64,000 nucleotides of DNA from an uncultured Sulfitobacter sp. (lineage in GTDB: Bacteria > Pseudomonadota > Alphaproteobacteria > Rhodobacterales > Rhodobacteraceae), in assembly GCF_947502895.1 (NCBI RefSeq), contig NZ_CANNBM010000001.1:62001-126000 (forward strand), read 5' to 3'. Shown here in pieces: positions 8,460 to 17,209 of this stretch. The notes beneath the pieces are model-generated. The model saw only the letters and a list, made by a program, of their open reading frames with translations, was not told the origin of the DNA and ran no database searches. A program made the position numbers and the translations under genes. The stretch's first letter is position 1. The number at the start of each line of letters is the position of its first letter.

Positions 8460-9371
8460 ATGTCCCTTAGACCCACACTAGAAACCCGCGCAGCCCAGCC
8501 CACAATGGAGGGCGCAGGCGTAAAACTGCACCGTGCTTTCGGGTTTCAGGACCCGTCCGAGCTTGATCCATTCTTGCTGTTCGATGATTTCCGAAACGAG
8601 CATCCCATTGATTTTGAAAAAGGTTTTCCGTGGCACCCCCACCGCGGGATCGAGACGATCACCTACGTTCTCGAAGGCACAGTCGAACACTCCGACAGCC
8701 TTGGCAACAACGGGACGCTTGGTGCGGGTGACGTACAGTGGATGACAGCAGGCAGCGGCATTCTCCATCAGGAAATGCCCCACGGCAATGCACGTGGCCA
8801 GATGCATGGCTTCCAGCTTTGGGGCAATCTGCCTTCCGCGCAGAAAATGACCGCCCCACGCTATCAGGACGTCACATCAGACGCGATCCCCGAAGTCACT
8901 GACGATGACGGTACGATGGTTCGTGTCATCACGGGTGAGTTCTGGGGCAAGCGCGGCCCTGTAGATGGTATCGCCGCCGATCCGCAATACCTTGATGTGA
9001 CAGTGCCCGCAGGTGTGCGCAAAACCTTCAAAATTGATACCTACCGCCGCGCATTTGCCTACATTTTTCAGGGTGCTGGCGCCTTCGTTGATGCCAGCCG
9101 TCCATCGGGTGTTCTGCTGGAAAAGGAAGTGGCTGGCGAGGAGCTGAACATCCGCGACATGTCCGGCGACCGCACCCTTGTGCGCTTTGGAACAGGCGAC
9201 GAGGTGACTGTGCAAGCAGGCCCCGACGGTCTGCGCTTCCTGCTGATCTCAGGCGCGCCCATCGACGAGCCTGTAGCGTGGCACGGCCCGATCGTGATGA
9301 ACACCCGCGCGGAATTAATGCAGGCAATGCAAGACCTTAACAACGGCACGTTCATCAAGCCCGCCCACTAG
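8460..9371 (+). CDS. Pirin family protein
   Basis: A 303-residue bicupin. The metal-binding set of pirins is complete: WHPHRGIET gives His59 and His61, and GILHQEMPH gives His103 and Glu105. The second cupin domain fills the C-terminal half. Pirins are Fe-binding; bacterial ones have quercetinase activity or interact with metabolic enzymes. The ATG at 8460 is chosen because AAGGAG lies eight bases before it; an in-frame codon at 8400 lacks this. A TetR gene faces it and ends four bases beyond its stop. Confidence 0.88.
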   Translation: MSLRPTLETRAAQPTMEGAGVKLHRAFGFQDPSELDPFLLFDDFRNEHPIDFEKGFPWHPHRGIETITYVLEGTVEHSDSLGNNGTLGAGDVQWMTAGSGILHQEMPHGNARGQMHGFQLWGNLPSAQKMTAPRYQDVTSDAIPEVTDDDGTMVRVITGEFWGKRGPVDGIAADPQYLDVTVPAGVRKTFKIDTYRRAFAYIFQGAGAFVDASRPSGVLLEKEVAGEELNIRDMSGDRTLVRFGTGDEVTVQAGPDGLRFLLISGAPIDEPVAWHGPIVMNTRAELMQAMQDLNNGTFIKPAH

Positions 9372-9374
9372 GGC

Positions 9375-9956
9375 TCACATCACCGCGCGGCGCACCATCT
9401 CCCAATACTGCGCGGTGACTTCCTCCAGCGACAATCGCCCGCCAGTGCGAAACCACGTGTTCACACCCGTCAGCATGGCAATGATCGCCAGAGTGGCAAT
9501 CTTTGTATCCTCAACACGGAACGCTTCCGCTGCCACACCATCGCGCAATATCTGCTCCAGCCCGTCCTCATAGGCACCACGCAGGGCCTCGATACGGGCA
9601 AAGTTTTCCGGCGTCAGATTACGCAACTCCATATAGGCGATGAACACCGCATCGGGGCGCGCATGGTGAAATCTGATGTGGAAGGCGACGAACCTGTGCA
9701 GACGTTCCCGCGCATCCAACGCAGGGTCATCGCGCGCTGCTGCCAGCAGCTCGGTCATATGCCCTTCCATCAGATCGAACAAAAGCGTTTGTTTGTCAGG
9801 GGTATAGTTATAAAGCGCGCCTGCTTGCACACCCACCTCAGCCGCAATCGCGCGCATGGAAACGGCTGCGTAACCGCCCCGCGCAAACAGCCGCAGCGCG
9901 GCATCGCGCACGCGCGGGCCTGTAATGTCCGAGTGTGATCCAGCGGTGCGAGCCAT
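9375..9956 (-). CDS. TetR/AcrR family transcriptional regulator
   Basis: A 193-residue regulator. The N-terminal helix-turn-helix runs over about 14-60 (RDAALRLFARGGYAAVSMRAIAAEVGVQAGALYNYTPDKQ in outline), a textbook TetR DNA-binding domain with YNYTPDKQ in place of YYHFxSKE. The C-terminal ligand domain resembles TetR_C-type acyl-CoA or drug sensors. A near-perfect 14-base dyad lies 15 bases before its start and may be its own operator. Target genes are not certain; the divergent lipoprotein gene is the nearest candidate. Confidence 0.85.
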   Translation of the reverse strand: MARTAGSHSDITGPRVRDAALRLFARGGYAAVSMRAIAAEVGVQAGALYNYTPDKQTLLFDLMEGHMTELLAAARDDPALDARERLHRFVAFHIRFHHARPDAVFIAYMELRNLTPENFARIEALRGAYEDGLEQILRDGVAAEAFRVEDTKIATLAIIAMLTGVNTWFRTGGRLSLEEVTAQYWEMVRRAVM

Positions 9957-9970
9957 AGTTTCCTTATATC

Positions 9971-9984
9971 TGAACAGCCGTTCA
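9971..9984. promoter_or_regulatory. Possible TetR operator
   Basis: TGAACAGCCGTTCA is a 14-base inverted repeat with one mismatch between 7-base arms, placed between the TetR gene and the divergent small lipoprotein gene. Position and symmetry fit an autoregulatory TetR site; this is inference. Confidence 0.4.
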
Positions 9985-10058
9985 AAAAGTAACCCCTATC
10001 GGTGCATATTCTGCCAAATCGCTTGCGCGGAGGCGGCCTGCTGGTACACACAAAGACT

Positions 10059-10355
10059 ATGGAACGCATTCACATCATCGCGGCCTTTGCGGCCACGCTG
10101 GCCCTGACAGGGGCCTGCACACAGTTCCCCGCGCTGGACCGGACAATAACCGATGATCTCAGCAATGCCGATTATCCCGCGCTGGTTCCTCTGGGCCCCG
10201 TCTTGGCCCGCGCGCAGACATCATGGGTTGAGCCTGAGCAGGCTACTGCGGCAATCGACGCGCGTGTTGCCGCCCTGCGTACGCGCGCCGCCCGTTTGCG
10301 CGGCTCGGTTCTCAGCGGACGCGAGCGGCAGCGGCTTGCACAAGGCCTGCGCTAA
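10059..10355 (+). CDS. Small lipoprotein of unknown function
   Basis: A 98-residue protein beginning MERIHIIAAFAATLALTGAC, a lipoprotein signal peptide with lipobox LTGAC (lipidated Cys20). The mature part has an alanine- and arginine-rich predicted helix (TAAIDARVAALRTRAARLRG) near the C-terminus. An in-frame upstream codon at 10002 is rejected because the lipoprotein signal must be N-terminal. The gene lies between the TetR regulator and hom. Function unknown. Confidence 0.72.
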   Translation: MERIHIIAAFAATLALTGACTQFPALDRTITDDLSNADYPALVPLGPVLARAQTSWVEPEQATAAIDARVAALRTRAARLRGSVLSGRERQRLAQGLR

Positions 10356-10444
10356 GTCGCACGCGCGGCGTTGCACGGGGCCTGCGTTCGGGCTACATCC
10401 AGCGCACGTAAAACCGTATCGCCCCAACCAAAGGAATCTCCAAC

Positions 10445-11731
10445 ATGTCACAGCCTCTTCGCCTCGGGATTGCCGGATTGGGAACTGTCGGGGCAGGTGT
10501 GGTGCAGATCCTGCGCAAACAGACCGCTTTGCTTGAGGCGCGCACAGGCCGTGCGCTGTCCATCTCTGCCATATCGGCACGCAGCCGCACCAAAGATCGC
10601 GGAGTGAACCTGACCTCATATGCATGGGAAGACGATCCTGTCGCCTTGGCCAAACGCGACGATGTCGATGTATTCGTAGAGCTGATGGGCGGCGAAGACG
10701 GCCCCGCACTTGAGGCTACTCAAGCGGCCCTCGCCTTGGGCAAAGATGTGATCACCGCCAACAAGGCAATGCTGGCGATGCACGGTCAGTCCCTCGCTCT
10801 GAGCGCCGAAGCGCAGGGCTGCGTCATCAAATACGAGGCTGCCGTGGCAGGCGGTATTCCCGTCGTCAAGGCATTGGGCGAAGGCCTGGCAGGAAACGAG
10901 ATTACCCGCGTAATGGGTGTGATGAACGGCTCGTGCAACTACATTCTGACACGGATGGAAGATGCAGGCCTTCCCTATGCCGATGTCTTTGCCGAAGCCG
11001 ATGGGCTGGGGTACCTTGAGGCTGATCCGCAGCTGGACGTAGGCGGCATTGATGCAGCACATAAACTGGCAATCCTGTCTTCGCTGGCCTTTGGCACACA
11101 GGTAAACTTCGCAGGGATCGAGCTTGAAGGGATCGAGCGTGTCTCCATCGAGGATATCCGCGCGGCAGCCGACATGGGCTATAAAATCAAACTGCTGGGC
11201 GTAGCACAGATGACAGGCCGCGGGCTGGAGCAGCGCATGCAGCCCTGTCTGGTCCCAGAAACTTCGCCACTGGGGCAGCTTCAAGGCGGCACCAATATGA
11301 TCGTGCTGGAAGGCGATGCCGTAGGCCAGATCGTCCTGCGCGGCGCAGGTGCAGGTGCAGGTCCAACCGCCAGCGCGGTGCTGTCGGATATTTGTGACAT
11401 TGCACGCGGCTACCGCAGCCCCGTCTTTGGCCAGCCTGCCACTGGCCTGACCGCCGCCACCCCCGCACTCAGCCAGCGACCGGCGGCCTACTACTTGCGC
11501 ATGGCGCTCAAGGACAAACCGGGGGCGCTTGCCAAAGTTGCAGCAGTCCTGGGCGAAGCAGGCGTCAGCATCGACCGCATGCGCCAATACGGCCACGTTG
11601 ATGATGCGGCCCCTGTGCTGATTGTGACCCATAAAACCACCCGCGCTGATATCGACCATGCCTTGGCCGCTTTCGGCGCCACCTCGGTTGTGGCCTCTGA
11701 TCCAGTGGCCCTGCGGATCGAGGAAGTGTGA
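10445..11731 (+). CDS. hom: Homoserine dehydrogenase
   Basis: A 428-residue enzyme that reduces aspartate semialdehyde to homoserine for Thr, Met and Ile synthesis. The Rossmann motif is GIAGLGTVGAGVVQIL (about 8-23). The catalytic domain contains GGIPVVKAL and MNGSCNYILTRM, then EADGLGYLEADPQLDVGG. A C-terminal ACT domain (about 350-428, LKDKPGALAKVAAVLGEAGV) suggests allosteric control, usually by threonine. An AAGGAA precedes the ATG. The next gene, recJ, starts with GTG inside its stop (GTGA), so the two are translationally coupled. Confidence 0.95.
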   Translation: MSQPLRLGIAGLGTVGAGVVQILRKQTALLEARTGRALSISAISARSRTKDRGVNLTSYAWEDDPVALAKRDDVDVFVELMGGEDGPALEATQAALALGKDVITANKAMLAMHGQSLALSAEAQGCVIKYEAAVAGGIPVVKALGEGLAGNEITRVMGVMNGSCNYILTRMEDAGLPYADVFAEADGLGYLEADPQLDVGGIDAAHKLAILSSLAFGTQVNFAGIELEGIERVSIEDIRAAADMGYKIKLLGVAQMTGRGLEQRMQPCLVPETSPLGQLQGGTNMIVLEGDAVGQIVLRGAGAGAGPTASAVLSDICDIARGYRSPVFGQPATGLTAATPALSQRPAAYYLRMALKDKPGALAKVAAVLGEAGVSIDRMRQYGHVDDAAPVLIVTHKTTRADIDHALAAFGATSVVASDPVALRIEEV

Positions 11732-13488
11732 GTACGACGCCCCCTGTCCCTACGTTTCTAGGGGTTGAAGCATCGGTCACGGGGCGGCGCTGGATCGGTC
11801 CCGGATCGGACACCGTGCGCGCCTCCGAGGCGTTGCACCAGCAAACAGGTCTGCCGATGGCCGTCTGTCAGGTTCTCGCACGGCGTAGCGTGGAGGCCGC
11901 ACAGGCCGAGGCCTTCCTTGCCCCTGCCCTGCGCGATCTGCTGCCAGATCCCCGCAGTTTGCGTGATATGGAAAAAGCCGCTGCGCGTTTCCTCGCAGCG
12001 GTCAAAATGCGCCAGCGGATTGCCGTTTTTGCCGACTATGACGTGGATGGTGGCAGCTCTGCCGCCCTGCTGCTGGTTTGGCTGCGCGAGATGGGCCGCG
12101 AGGCCACGCTATATGTGCCCGACCGCATAGACGAGGGTTATGGCCCCAATGACGAGGCGATGGCCGATCTGGCCCGCCGTCACGATCTGATCATTTGTGT
12201 CGACTGTGGCACCCTATCGCACGGCCCAATCGCCGCTGCCAAAGGCGCGGATGTGATCGTGCTTGACCACCACTTGGGCGGCGAAACCCTGCCCGAGTGC
12301 CACGCCGTGGTGAACCCCAACCGTCAGGACGAAGACGGCGCGCTGGCCCATCTGTGTGCCGCTGCTGTGGTGTTCCTGATGCTGGTAGAAGCGGGCCGCC
12401 AGCTGCGCGAGGACGGTGTCAAAGGCCCCGATCTGATGTCGATGCTGGATCTGGTCGCGCTCGCGACTGTTGCCGATGTGGCCCCGCTTATCGGTGTGAA
12501 CCGTGCCTTTGTGCGCCAAGGGCTCAAGGTCATGGGCCGCCGTGCGCGCGTTGGTATTTCTGCCCTGTCTGATGTCGCGCGGATGGATACTGCCCCCGCC
12601 GCCTATCACCTCGGGTTCATGCTGGGTCCGCGCATCAATGCCGGCGGGCGCGTGGGCAAGGCCGATCTGGGCGCGCGATTGCTTGCCACCGATGACCCGC
12701 ACGAGGCGGCCGCCCTGTCCGAGCGTCTGGACACCCTCAACACCGAGCGCCGCGAAGTCGAAAATGCCGTGCGCGCACAAGCCCTTGCCCAAGCAGAAGA
12801 ACGCGGCACCGATGGCGCGCTGGTCTGGGCAGCAGGTGATGGCTGGCACCCGGGCGTGGTCGGCATCGTCGCCTCGCGCCTGAAAGAGGCGACAGGCCGG
12901 CCTGCCGTCGTCATCGGGCTCGATAATGGCATCGGCAAAGGGTCGGGCCGATCGGTTACTGGTGTCGATCTGGGGGCCTGCATTCAAAAACTTGCGATAC
13001 AAGGTGTGCTGCAAAAGGGCGGCGGGCACAAAATGGCCGCAGGCCTGACCGTAGAGGCGGATAAGCTGGACGAGGCAATGGCAGCCCTGACCGCCCTGCT
13101 GGAAAAACAAGGCGCACACTTGCGCGGCCCGTCCGATCTGCGGCTCGACGGGATGTTGATGCCCGGCGCTGCCAGTGTGGAGCTGACCGAAGCCGTCGAA
13201 TCAGCCGGTCCATTTGGTGCAGGCGCGCCCGCCCCGCGGTACGTCTTTGCCGATATGCGTATTTTTTCGGCGCGGCGTGTAGGCGAAAGCCATCTCAAAG
13301 TCAGCTTTGGCGACGGATTGGGCACGCGATTGGATGCGATCTGCTTTGGCGCATACGATTCGCCCCTTGGACCCGCGCTTGAAGCGCATGGCGGTGCGCA
13401 TTTTCATTTGGCGGGACGTCTGGACGTGAACACGTGGCAAGGCCGCCAAACGGTCCAGCTGCGGCTGGAGGACGCAGCCCGTGCATAA
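11728..13488 (+). CDS. recJ: Single-stranded-DNA-specific exonuclease RecJ
   Basis: A 586-residue 5'-3' exonuclease of the DHH superfamily acting in recombination and mismatch repair. The N-terminal phosphoesterase motifs are FADYDVDGGSSAALLL (about 100-115), CVDCGT and VLDHHLGGETLPECHAVVNP (the DHH motif). The DHHA1 domain carries GRSVTGVDLGACIQKL and the GGHKMAAGLTV signature (about 431-441). A C-terminal OB-like domain completes it. The start is a GTG overlapping the hom stop. Pairing of hom with recJ is common in this bacterial group. Confidence 0.94.
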   Translation: MSTTPPVPTFLGVEASVTGRRWIGPGSDTVRASEALHQQTGLPMAVCQVLARRSVEAAQAEAFLAPALRDLLPDPRSLRDMEKAAARFLAAVKMRQRIAVFADYDVDGGSSAALLLVWLREMGREATLYVPDRIDEGYGPNDEAMADLARRHDLIICVDCGTLSHGPIAAAKGADVIVLDHHLGGETLPECHAVVNPNRQDEDGALAHLCAAAVVFLMLVEAGRQLREDGVKGPDLMSMLDLVALATVADVAPLIGVNRAFVRQGLKVMGRRARVGISALSDVARMDTAPAAYHLGFMLGPRINAGGRVGKADLGARLLATDDPHEAAALSERLDTLNTERREVENAVRAQALAQAEERGTDGALVWAAGDGWHPGVVGIVASRLKEATGRPAVVIGLDNGIGKGSGRSVTGVDLGACIQKLAIQGVLQKGGGHKMAAGLTVEADKLDEAMAALTALLEKQGAHLRGPSDLRLDGMLMPGAASVELTEAVESAGPFGAGAPAPRYVFADMRIFSARRVGESHLKVSFGDGLGTRLDAICFGAYDSPLGPALEAHGGAHFHLAGRLDVNTWQGRQTVQLRLEDAARA

Positions 13489-13568
13489 AACGCTAAAAAA
13501 CATCATTTGCGCAAAAATTCGACTTGCGCCAATCCGAGCAATTGCTTAGAGACACGCTCACAAACAGT

Positions 13569-13643
13569 GGCCCGTTCGTCTATCGGTTAGGACGTCAGGT
13601 TTTCAACCTGAAAAGAGGGGTTCGACTCCCCTACGGGCTGCCA
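13569..13643 (+). tRNA. tRNA-Glu (anticodon TTC)
   Basis: A full cloverleaf of 75 bases including an encoded CCA. The acceptor stem is GGCCCGT with ACGGGCT plus discriminator G, with G-U at the top. The anticodon stem CAGGT/ACCTG encloses TTTTCAA, giving anticodon TTC. The T stem GAGGGG/CCCCTA region encloses TTCGACT. A short T run follows (13645-13650). Confidence 0.96.
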
Positions 13644-14010
13644 CTTTTTCCTTTACGAGTTGAGTGAACAAGTACACCGAATACCCATTGTGGATTTGCT
13701 GCCGCTTTGACGAAACAGATTGTTTCGAAAATTCCCCCTCAAATGTGGCGAGAATCTGTTATCTAAGTGTCAACGGTCAGACGCGGCATTCCGCAGCGTC
13801 AGGCAAACAGACGGCAAACAGTCGTTTGAATTGAACACTGTCAAAAGCTCCGAATGCTTTTGATGCAAGGAACGAAGACGACGGAACGGCCCGCTGCTGC
13901 CATAGCGATGCACGTACCAGAGGATACGCAACTTGCCGACACAAACGGATGCTCCGAATGGATCGGGGCACCACACGACACGACCAAATGACCCTGGGGG
14001 GGTTTGGACT
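13644..14010. other. Non-coding leader of the polysaccharide locus
   Basis: These 367 bp between tRNA-Glu and the initiating sugar transferase contain no supportable gene. They hold the 7-3-7 dyad at 13711-13727, a G-run just before the sugar-transferase start, and presumably the promoter of that gene. An in-frame extension of the sugar transferase into 13933-14010 is possible but unlike the family. Confidence 0.6.
13711..13727. promoter_or_regulatory. 7-3-7 dyad CGAAACA-GAT-TGTTTCG
   Basis: A perfect 17-base inverted repeat with 7-base arms and a 3-base spacer, 284 bases upstream of the initiating sugar transferase. A dyad with the same core (GAAACA-N3-TGTTTC) lies upstream of the RTX gene at 62753-62769. 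The 9-base GATTGTTTC part recurs upstream of the PKS operon (37011-37019, minus strand). Confidence 0.5.
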
Positions 14011-14757
14011 ATGAAGAAATTTGATGCGGATCAGCCAGGATACGGCTTGGCACAGCTTGCGGCGGCCAGCGGTGATGTGGATGCCCATATCGCAATGGCC
14101 CGCGCTTCTGCCATGCTGTTCGGCACCGAGACCGCGCCTGCGCCGCGTGCGCCGTACCGCAATGGTGGCAAGCGCGCGCTGGAGACTGTTCTCATCATTC
14201 TCAGCTTGCCCTTCTTTCTGCCTATCATGGCGATCTGCATTGCGGCCCTCTGGGCCGAGGGCGGCAATCCGTTCTACCGTCAGGTACGGTTGGGCCGGAA
14301 CGGCAAACGCTTCTCCATTCTCAAGCTGCGCACGATGGTACGGGACGCTGATGCCGTGCTGGAAGAGTACCTCGCCAGCGATCCCGAGATGCGGCGCGAG
14401 TGGGATGAAAAGCAAAAGCTGATCAACGACCCCCGCGTCACACGCATCGGTGCGGCACTCCGCTCTACCTCGCTGGACGAGCTGCCACAGCTTTGGAACG
14501 TTCTGACAGGTGACATGAGCCTGATTGGTCCGCGTCCCATGATGCCCGAACAGCTGCCAATGTACGGCAACCCGTCGCAGTATTTCGCCCTGCGTCCCGG
14601 TATCACGGGGCTTTGGCAAATCTCTGCCCGCAACGAGAACCGCTTTTCGTTCCGCAACGAGGTGGACGCCACATACAACGAGACACTTTCGCTGTGGGGC
14701 GACATTGCCATTATCTTCAAGACTGTCGGCGTTATGCTGCGCAGGACAGGGTGCTAA
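14011..14757 (+). CDS. ExoY-type undecaprenyl-phosphate sugar transferase (initiating enzyme)
   Basis: A 248-residue polyprenyl-phosphate sugar phosphotransferase that places the first sugar of a repeat unit on the lipid carrier in the inner membrane. After a 50-residue lead comes one hydrophobic segment (TVLIILSLPFFLPIMAICIA, about 59-78). The catalytic domain follows with FSILKLRTM, LDELPQLWNVLTGDMSLIGP and the RPMMPEQ end of the signature, then LRPGITGLWQISARNE. The ATG at 14011 follows a G-rich element; a longer reading from 13933 adds a non-family N-terminus. It is the first gene of the polysaccharide locus, followed by CpsD-like and Wzz-like genes. Confidence 0.88.
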   Translation: MKKFDADQPGYGLAQLAAASGDVDAHIAMARASAMLFGTETAPAPRAPYRNGGKRALETVLIILSLPFFLPIMAICIAALWAEGGNPFYRQVRLGRNGKRFSILKLRTMVRDADAVLEEYLASDPEMRREWDEKQKLINDPRVTRIGAALRSTSLDELPQLWNVLTGDMSLIGPRPMMPEQLPMYGNPSQYFALRPGITGLWQISARNENRFSFRNEVDATYNETLSLWGDIAIIFKTVGVMLRRTGC

Positions 14758-14791
14758 GCCACCTGCGCCCACCTTTGAAATTGATGCAAGC

Positions 14792-14808
14792 AGGGTTATA
14801 TTAACCCT
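14792..14808. promoter_or_regulatory. 7-3-7 dyad AGGGTTA-TAT-TAACCCT
   Basis: A perfect 17-base inverted repeat in the 78-bp gap between the sugar transferase and the CpsD-like gene, 27 bases before the preferred start. It ends at the base before an alternative ATG (14809). It could be an operator or a small RNA hairpin controlling the second gene. Confidence 0.5.
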
Positions 14809-14835
14809 ATGCTCAGACCCGGAAAGCCTGATCCA

Positions 14836-15729
14836 ATGAAGGATACATATGCATCCTCCGCCAACGATGGCGCGCAAACGCGCGGCGATCTGATGGTTCC
14901 TGCGCAGGGTAGTTTTACCCGCCCGCGCCGTTTTACACCGACGGTTGAAGCCGATCTGTTTGTGGACGAGACAGGCGCCCCCCTGCCCGTCGCCTATGAG
15001 GTCGAAGACAGCTCTCCACGTGATCTTTGGGGTTTGCTGCACGAACAATTGCCAGGCAAGGATCAACATATCCTGCCAGGAAGCCAAGCCGCCGATGATT
15101 TCCGCGAAACCGATGTGTCGCGCGCTTTTGATCTGCTGCGCACCCGTTTGCGCCAGACCGTCAAGCAGCACGGCTGGGTTAATATCGCTGTCGCTTCTCC
15201 TACTGCGGGTTGTGGCAATACGTTCACCGCCGCCAACCTCGCGGCAAGCCTTGCACGGGTGCCTTCTTCGCGCACGGTGCTGATGGATTTCAACATGCGC
15301 AATCCGGGTTTGGCAGAAATGCTGGACATGGATTCAAGCCAGACAGGCGATCTGCGTGACTTTCTGGCAGGTGATGTTGCGATCAGCGACTATATCATGC
15401 GCGCCAGCGATACGCTGGCAGTGGGCCTTGCGGCGGGCCCGCAGGTAGATGCCGCCGAAATCATGCAAGACCCCGCAACAGCGGCCAGCCTTGCCGAGAT
15501 GCGCGCATCACTAAAGCCAGATATCGTAATCTACGACATGCCACCGCTTCTGTCCTACGACGATACGTCGGCGTTCCTGCCCCAGTTGGACGGGGTTTTG
15601 CTGGTGTCTGACGGTACGCAGACCATGGCAAAGCATATCGCCGAATGTGAGCGTGTCCTTGATGGCCAAGTGCCATTGTTGGGCGTTATCCTGAACCGCG
15701 CGCGCGCCTCAAGCATCGAACGGTTCTGA
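14836..15729 (+). CDS. CpsD/CapB-like P-loop protein with degenerate Walker A
   Basis: A 297-residue protein of the bacterial tyrosine-kinase (CpsD/CapB/Wzc-C) ATPase family that partners Wzz-like proteins in polysaccharide export. The first 90 residues are variable. The ATPase domain has ASPTAGCGNTFTAANLAASL where GxGK(S/T) is expected, so the invariant lysine is Asn128. Walker A' is VLMDFNMRNPG and Walker B is IVIYDMPPLL. The C-terminal tyrosine cluster used for autophosphorylation is missing. ATP binding may be weak or absent, and it may act as a scaffold. The start is uncertain: ATG 14836 has GGAAAG at good spacing; ATG 14809 lies at the edge of a dyad. A Wzz-like gene follows. Confidence 0.8.
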   Translation: MKDTYASSANDGAQTRGDLMVPAQGSFTRPRRFTPTVEADLFVDETGAPLPVAYEVEDSSPRDLWGLLHEQLPGKDQHILPGSQAADDFRETDVSRAFDLLRTRLRQTVKQHGWVNIAVASPTAGCGNTFTAANLAASLARVPSSRTVLMDFNMRNPGLAEMLDMDSSQTGDLRDFLAGDVAISDYIMRASDTLAVGLAAGPQVDAAEIMQDPATAASLAEMRASLKPDIVIYDMPPLLSYDDTSAFLPQLDGVLLVSDGTQTMAKHIAECERVLDGQVPLLGVILNRARASSIERF

Positions 15730-15913
15730 CAGGCCCAGCGTATCGGCGGCAATATGGCGCTTTGCGCAACGTCCCAAGGCCTGTAGACTGCGCTCGAATG
15801 CCAACGTCACATAATAGACAGAATTTACGTTTAATGAGATAGAAACGCCGTCCCCGCCATGGGTGCGGCACGTCTGCGTTGGCAGCGAGTTGGTTGAGTT
15901 GAGCGAGGCGGAT

Positions 15914-17209
15914 ATGGGTCCGATCTATACAGTACAAGATTTCCTCGACATGACACGGCGCAGGCTGGCCGTGATCCTGTTTGTGATCATCGCAGGCTGC
16001 ATTGCATCGCTCTACTGGGCGATGAGCCATGTGCATCTCTATACGTCTTCCGAAGTGATTCAGGTTGAACAACCCACCATCAACGACGAGCTTGCCCGCT
16101 CGACTGTTGAGGGGTCGTCAGCGCGGCGCTTGCAGCTGATCCAGCAGCAATTGATGGCACGCACCAGCCTCGAACAGATCATCGAAAAATTCGGGATATA
16201 CAGCAATCTAGAGGCACTAAAGCCCAGCGAAAAGGTCAACCTGCTGCGTCAGGCAGTGTCGATAAATGGTGTCGCCGCCGCGCGCGAAGGCTTTGCCGAC
16301 GATGGCACAATTTCGGTCCTCACGATTACCGCGCAGATGGAAGAGGCACAGCTGGCCCGCGATGTGGCGCATGAATTTGCCGAGCAAACCCGCAGCCTGA
16401 TGGCAGCACAGCGGCGCGAACAGACGGCCCAGACCCTCGCCTTTTTTCAGAGTCAGGAAGAAGTCGTGTTGGACCAGATCGCCGCCCTAGAGGCCGAGCT
16501 GGAAACATACCGCACCGACAATGATCTGACTGTCGAAGGCGGGGTCGAGTTTCGCTTGTCCGAAGTGGCACAGCTGAACGAGGCGATCCTCGGGCTGGAC
16601 CGCGATATCATCACCGCCCAGCTGGCCCGCACCCAGATTGACCGTTCGGCCCGCGCCTCAACGGTAGAGCGCGAAGAACGTGCGCTGGACATACAACTGC
16701 AAACCCTGACAGAGCAGCGCAGCCTGCTGGACCAGCGCCGCACCGCACTGCGCGAAACGATCCAGAGCTCGCCCGAAATTCAACGCACATTGACCGATTT
16801 CGACCGCCGGATGGAGCAGTTGCGCAGCCAGCTGGAAGCCATCGCCGCGCGCCGCAACGAGGCGCAGGTGGGGTTCAACCTCGAAGCAGGCTCTAAAGGC
16901 GAGCGTCTGACCACCATCGAAGAAGCACAGGTGCCTGATTATCCTATCACGATGAGCAAGAAAAAGCGCGCGATCATGGGCGCTGTGGCCTCTACCGGTC
17001 TTGCCTTTATCATCGCGTGGCTGTTGGAGTTACGCCGCCCTGTCATCCGCTCGGCCCGCCAGATGGAGCGTGAAACAGGCGTTTTGCCCGTTGTGTCCAT
17101 CCCCGAGCTGGCGCCAAAGTACAAAAGCTCCAAGTGGCGTGCGATGCGTGAGAAACGGCGTGCAGCGGGCCAAGCGGGGCGTGCAGCGCGGCTGGCACGG
17201 CATTCCTGA
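15914..17209 (+). CDS. Wzz/GumC-type polysaccharide co-polymerase
   Basis: A 431-residue chain-length determinant or co-polymerase. A first membrane segment (LAVILFVIIAGCIASLYWAM, about 19-38) is followed by a long periplasmic part rich in coiled coil (about 150-320, with EREERALDIQLQTLTEQRSL). A second membrane segment (AIMGAVASTGLAFIIAWLLE, about 356-375) comes last, with the Pro-containing PDYPITMSKKKR just before it. The C-terminus is short and basic with no kinase domain; the separate upstream CpsD-like protein supplies that part. The start at 15914 follows GAGGCG; an in-frame extension to 15863 is possible. It ends head-to-head with the flippase gene at TGATCA. Confidence 0.86.
   Translation: MGPIYTVQDFLDMTRRRLAVILFVIIAGCIASLYWAMSHVHLYTSSEVIQVEQPTINDELARSTVEGSSARRLQLIQQQLMARTSLEQIIEKFGIYSNLEALKPSEKVNLLRQAVSINGVAAAREGFADDGTISVLTITAQMEEAQLARDVAHEFAEQTRSLMAAQRREQTAQTLAFFQSQEEVVLDQIAALEAELETYRTDNDLTVEGGVEFRLSEVAQLNEAILGLDRDIITAQLARTQIDRSARASTVEREERALDIQLQTLTEQRSLLDQRRTALRETIQSSPEIQRTLTDFDRRMEQLRSQLEAIAARRNEAQVGFNLEAGSKGERLTTIEEAQVPDYPITMSKKKRAIMGAVASTGLAFIIAWLLELRRPVIRSARQMERETGVLPVVSIPELAPKYKSSKWRAMREKRRAAGQAGRAARLARHS

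Noticed and set aside
13569..13643. tRNA-Glu as an integration site for the polysaccharide/PKS-NRPS region
   Set aside because: No second copy of the tRNA 3' end, no integrase and no insertion sequence was found in the window, so an island boundary cannot be supported.
13777..15171. 464-codon minus-strand open frame across the polysaccharide leader, sugar transferase and CpsD-like genes
   Set aside because: It covers two well-supported plus-strand genes and their intergenic region and has no domain or ribosome site.
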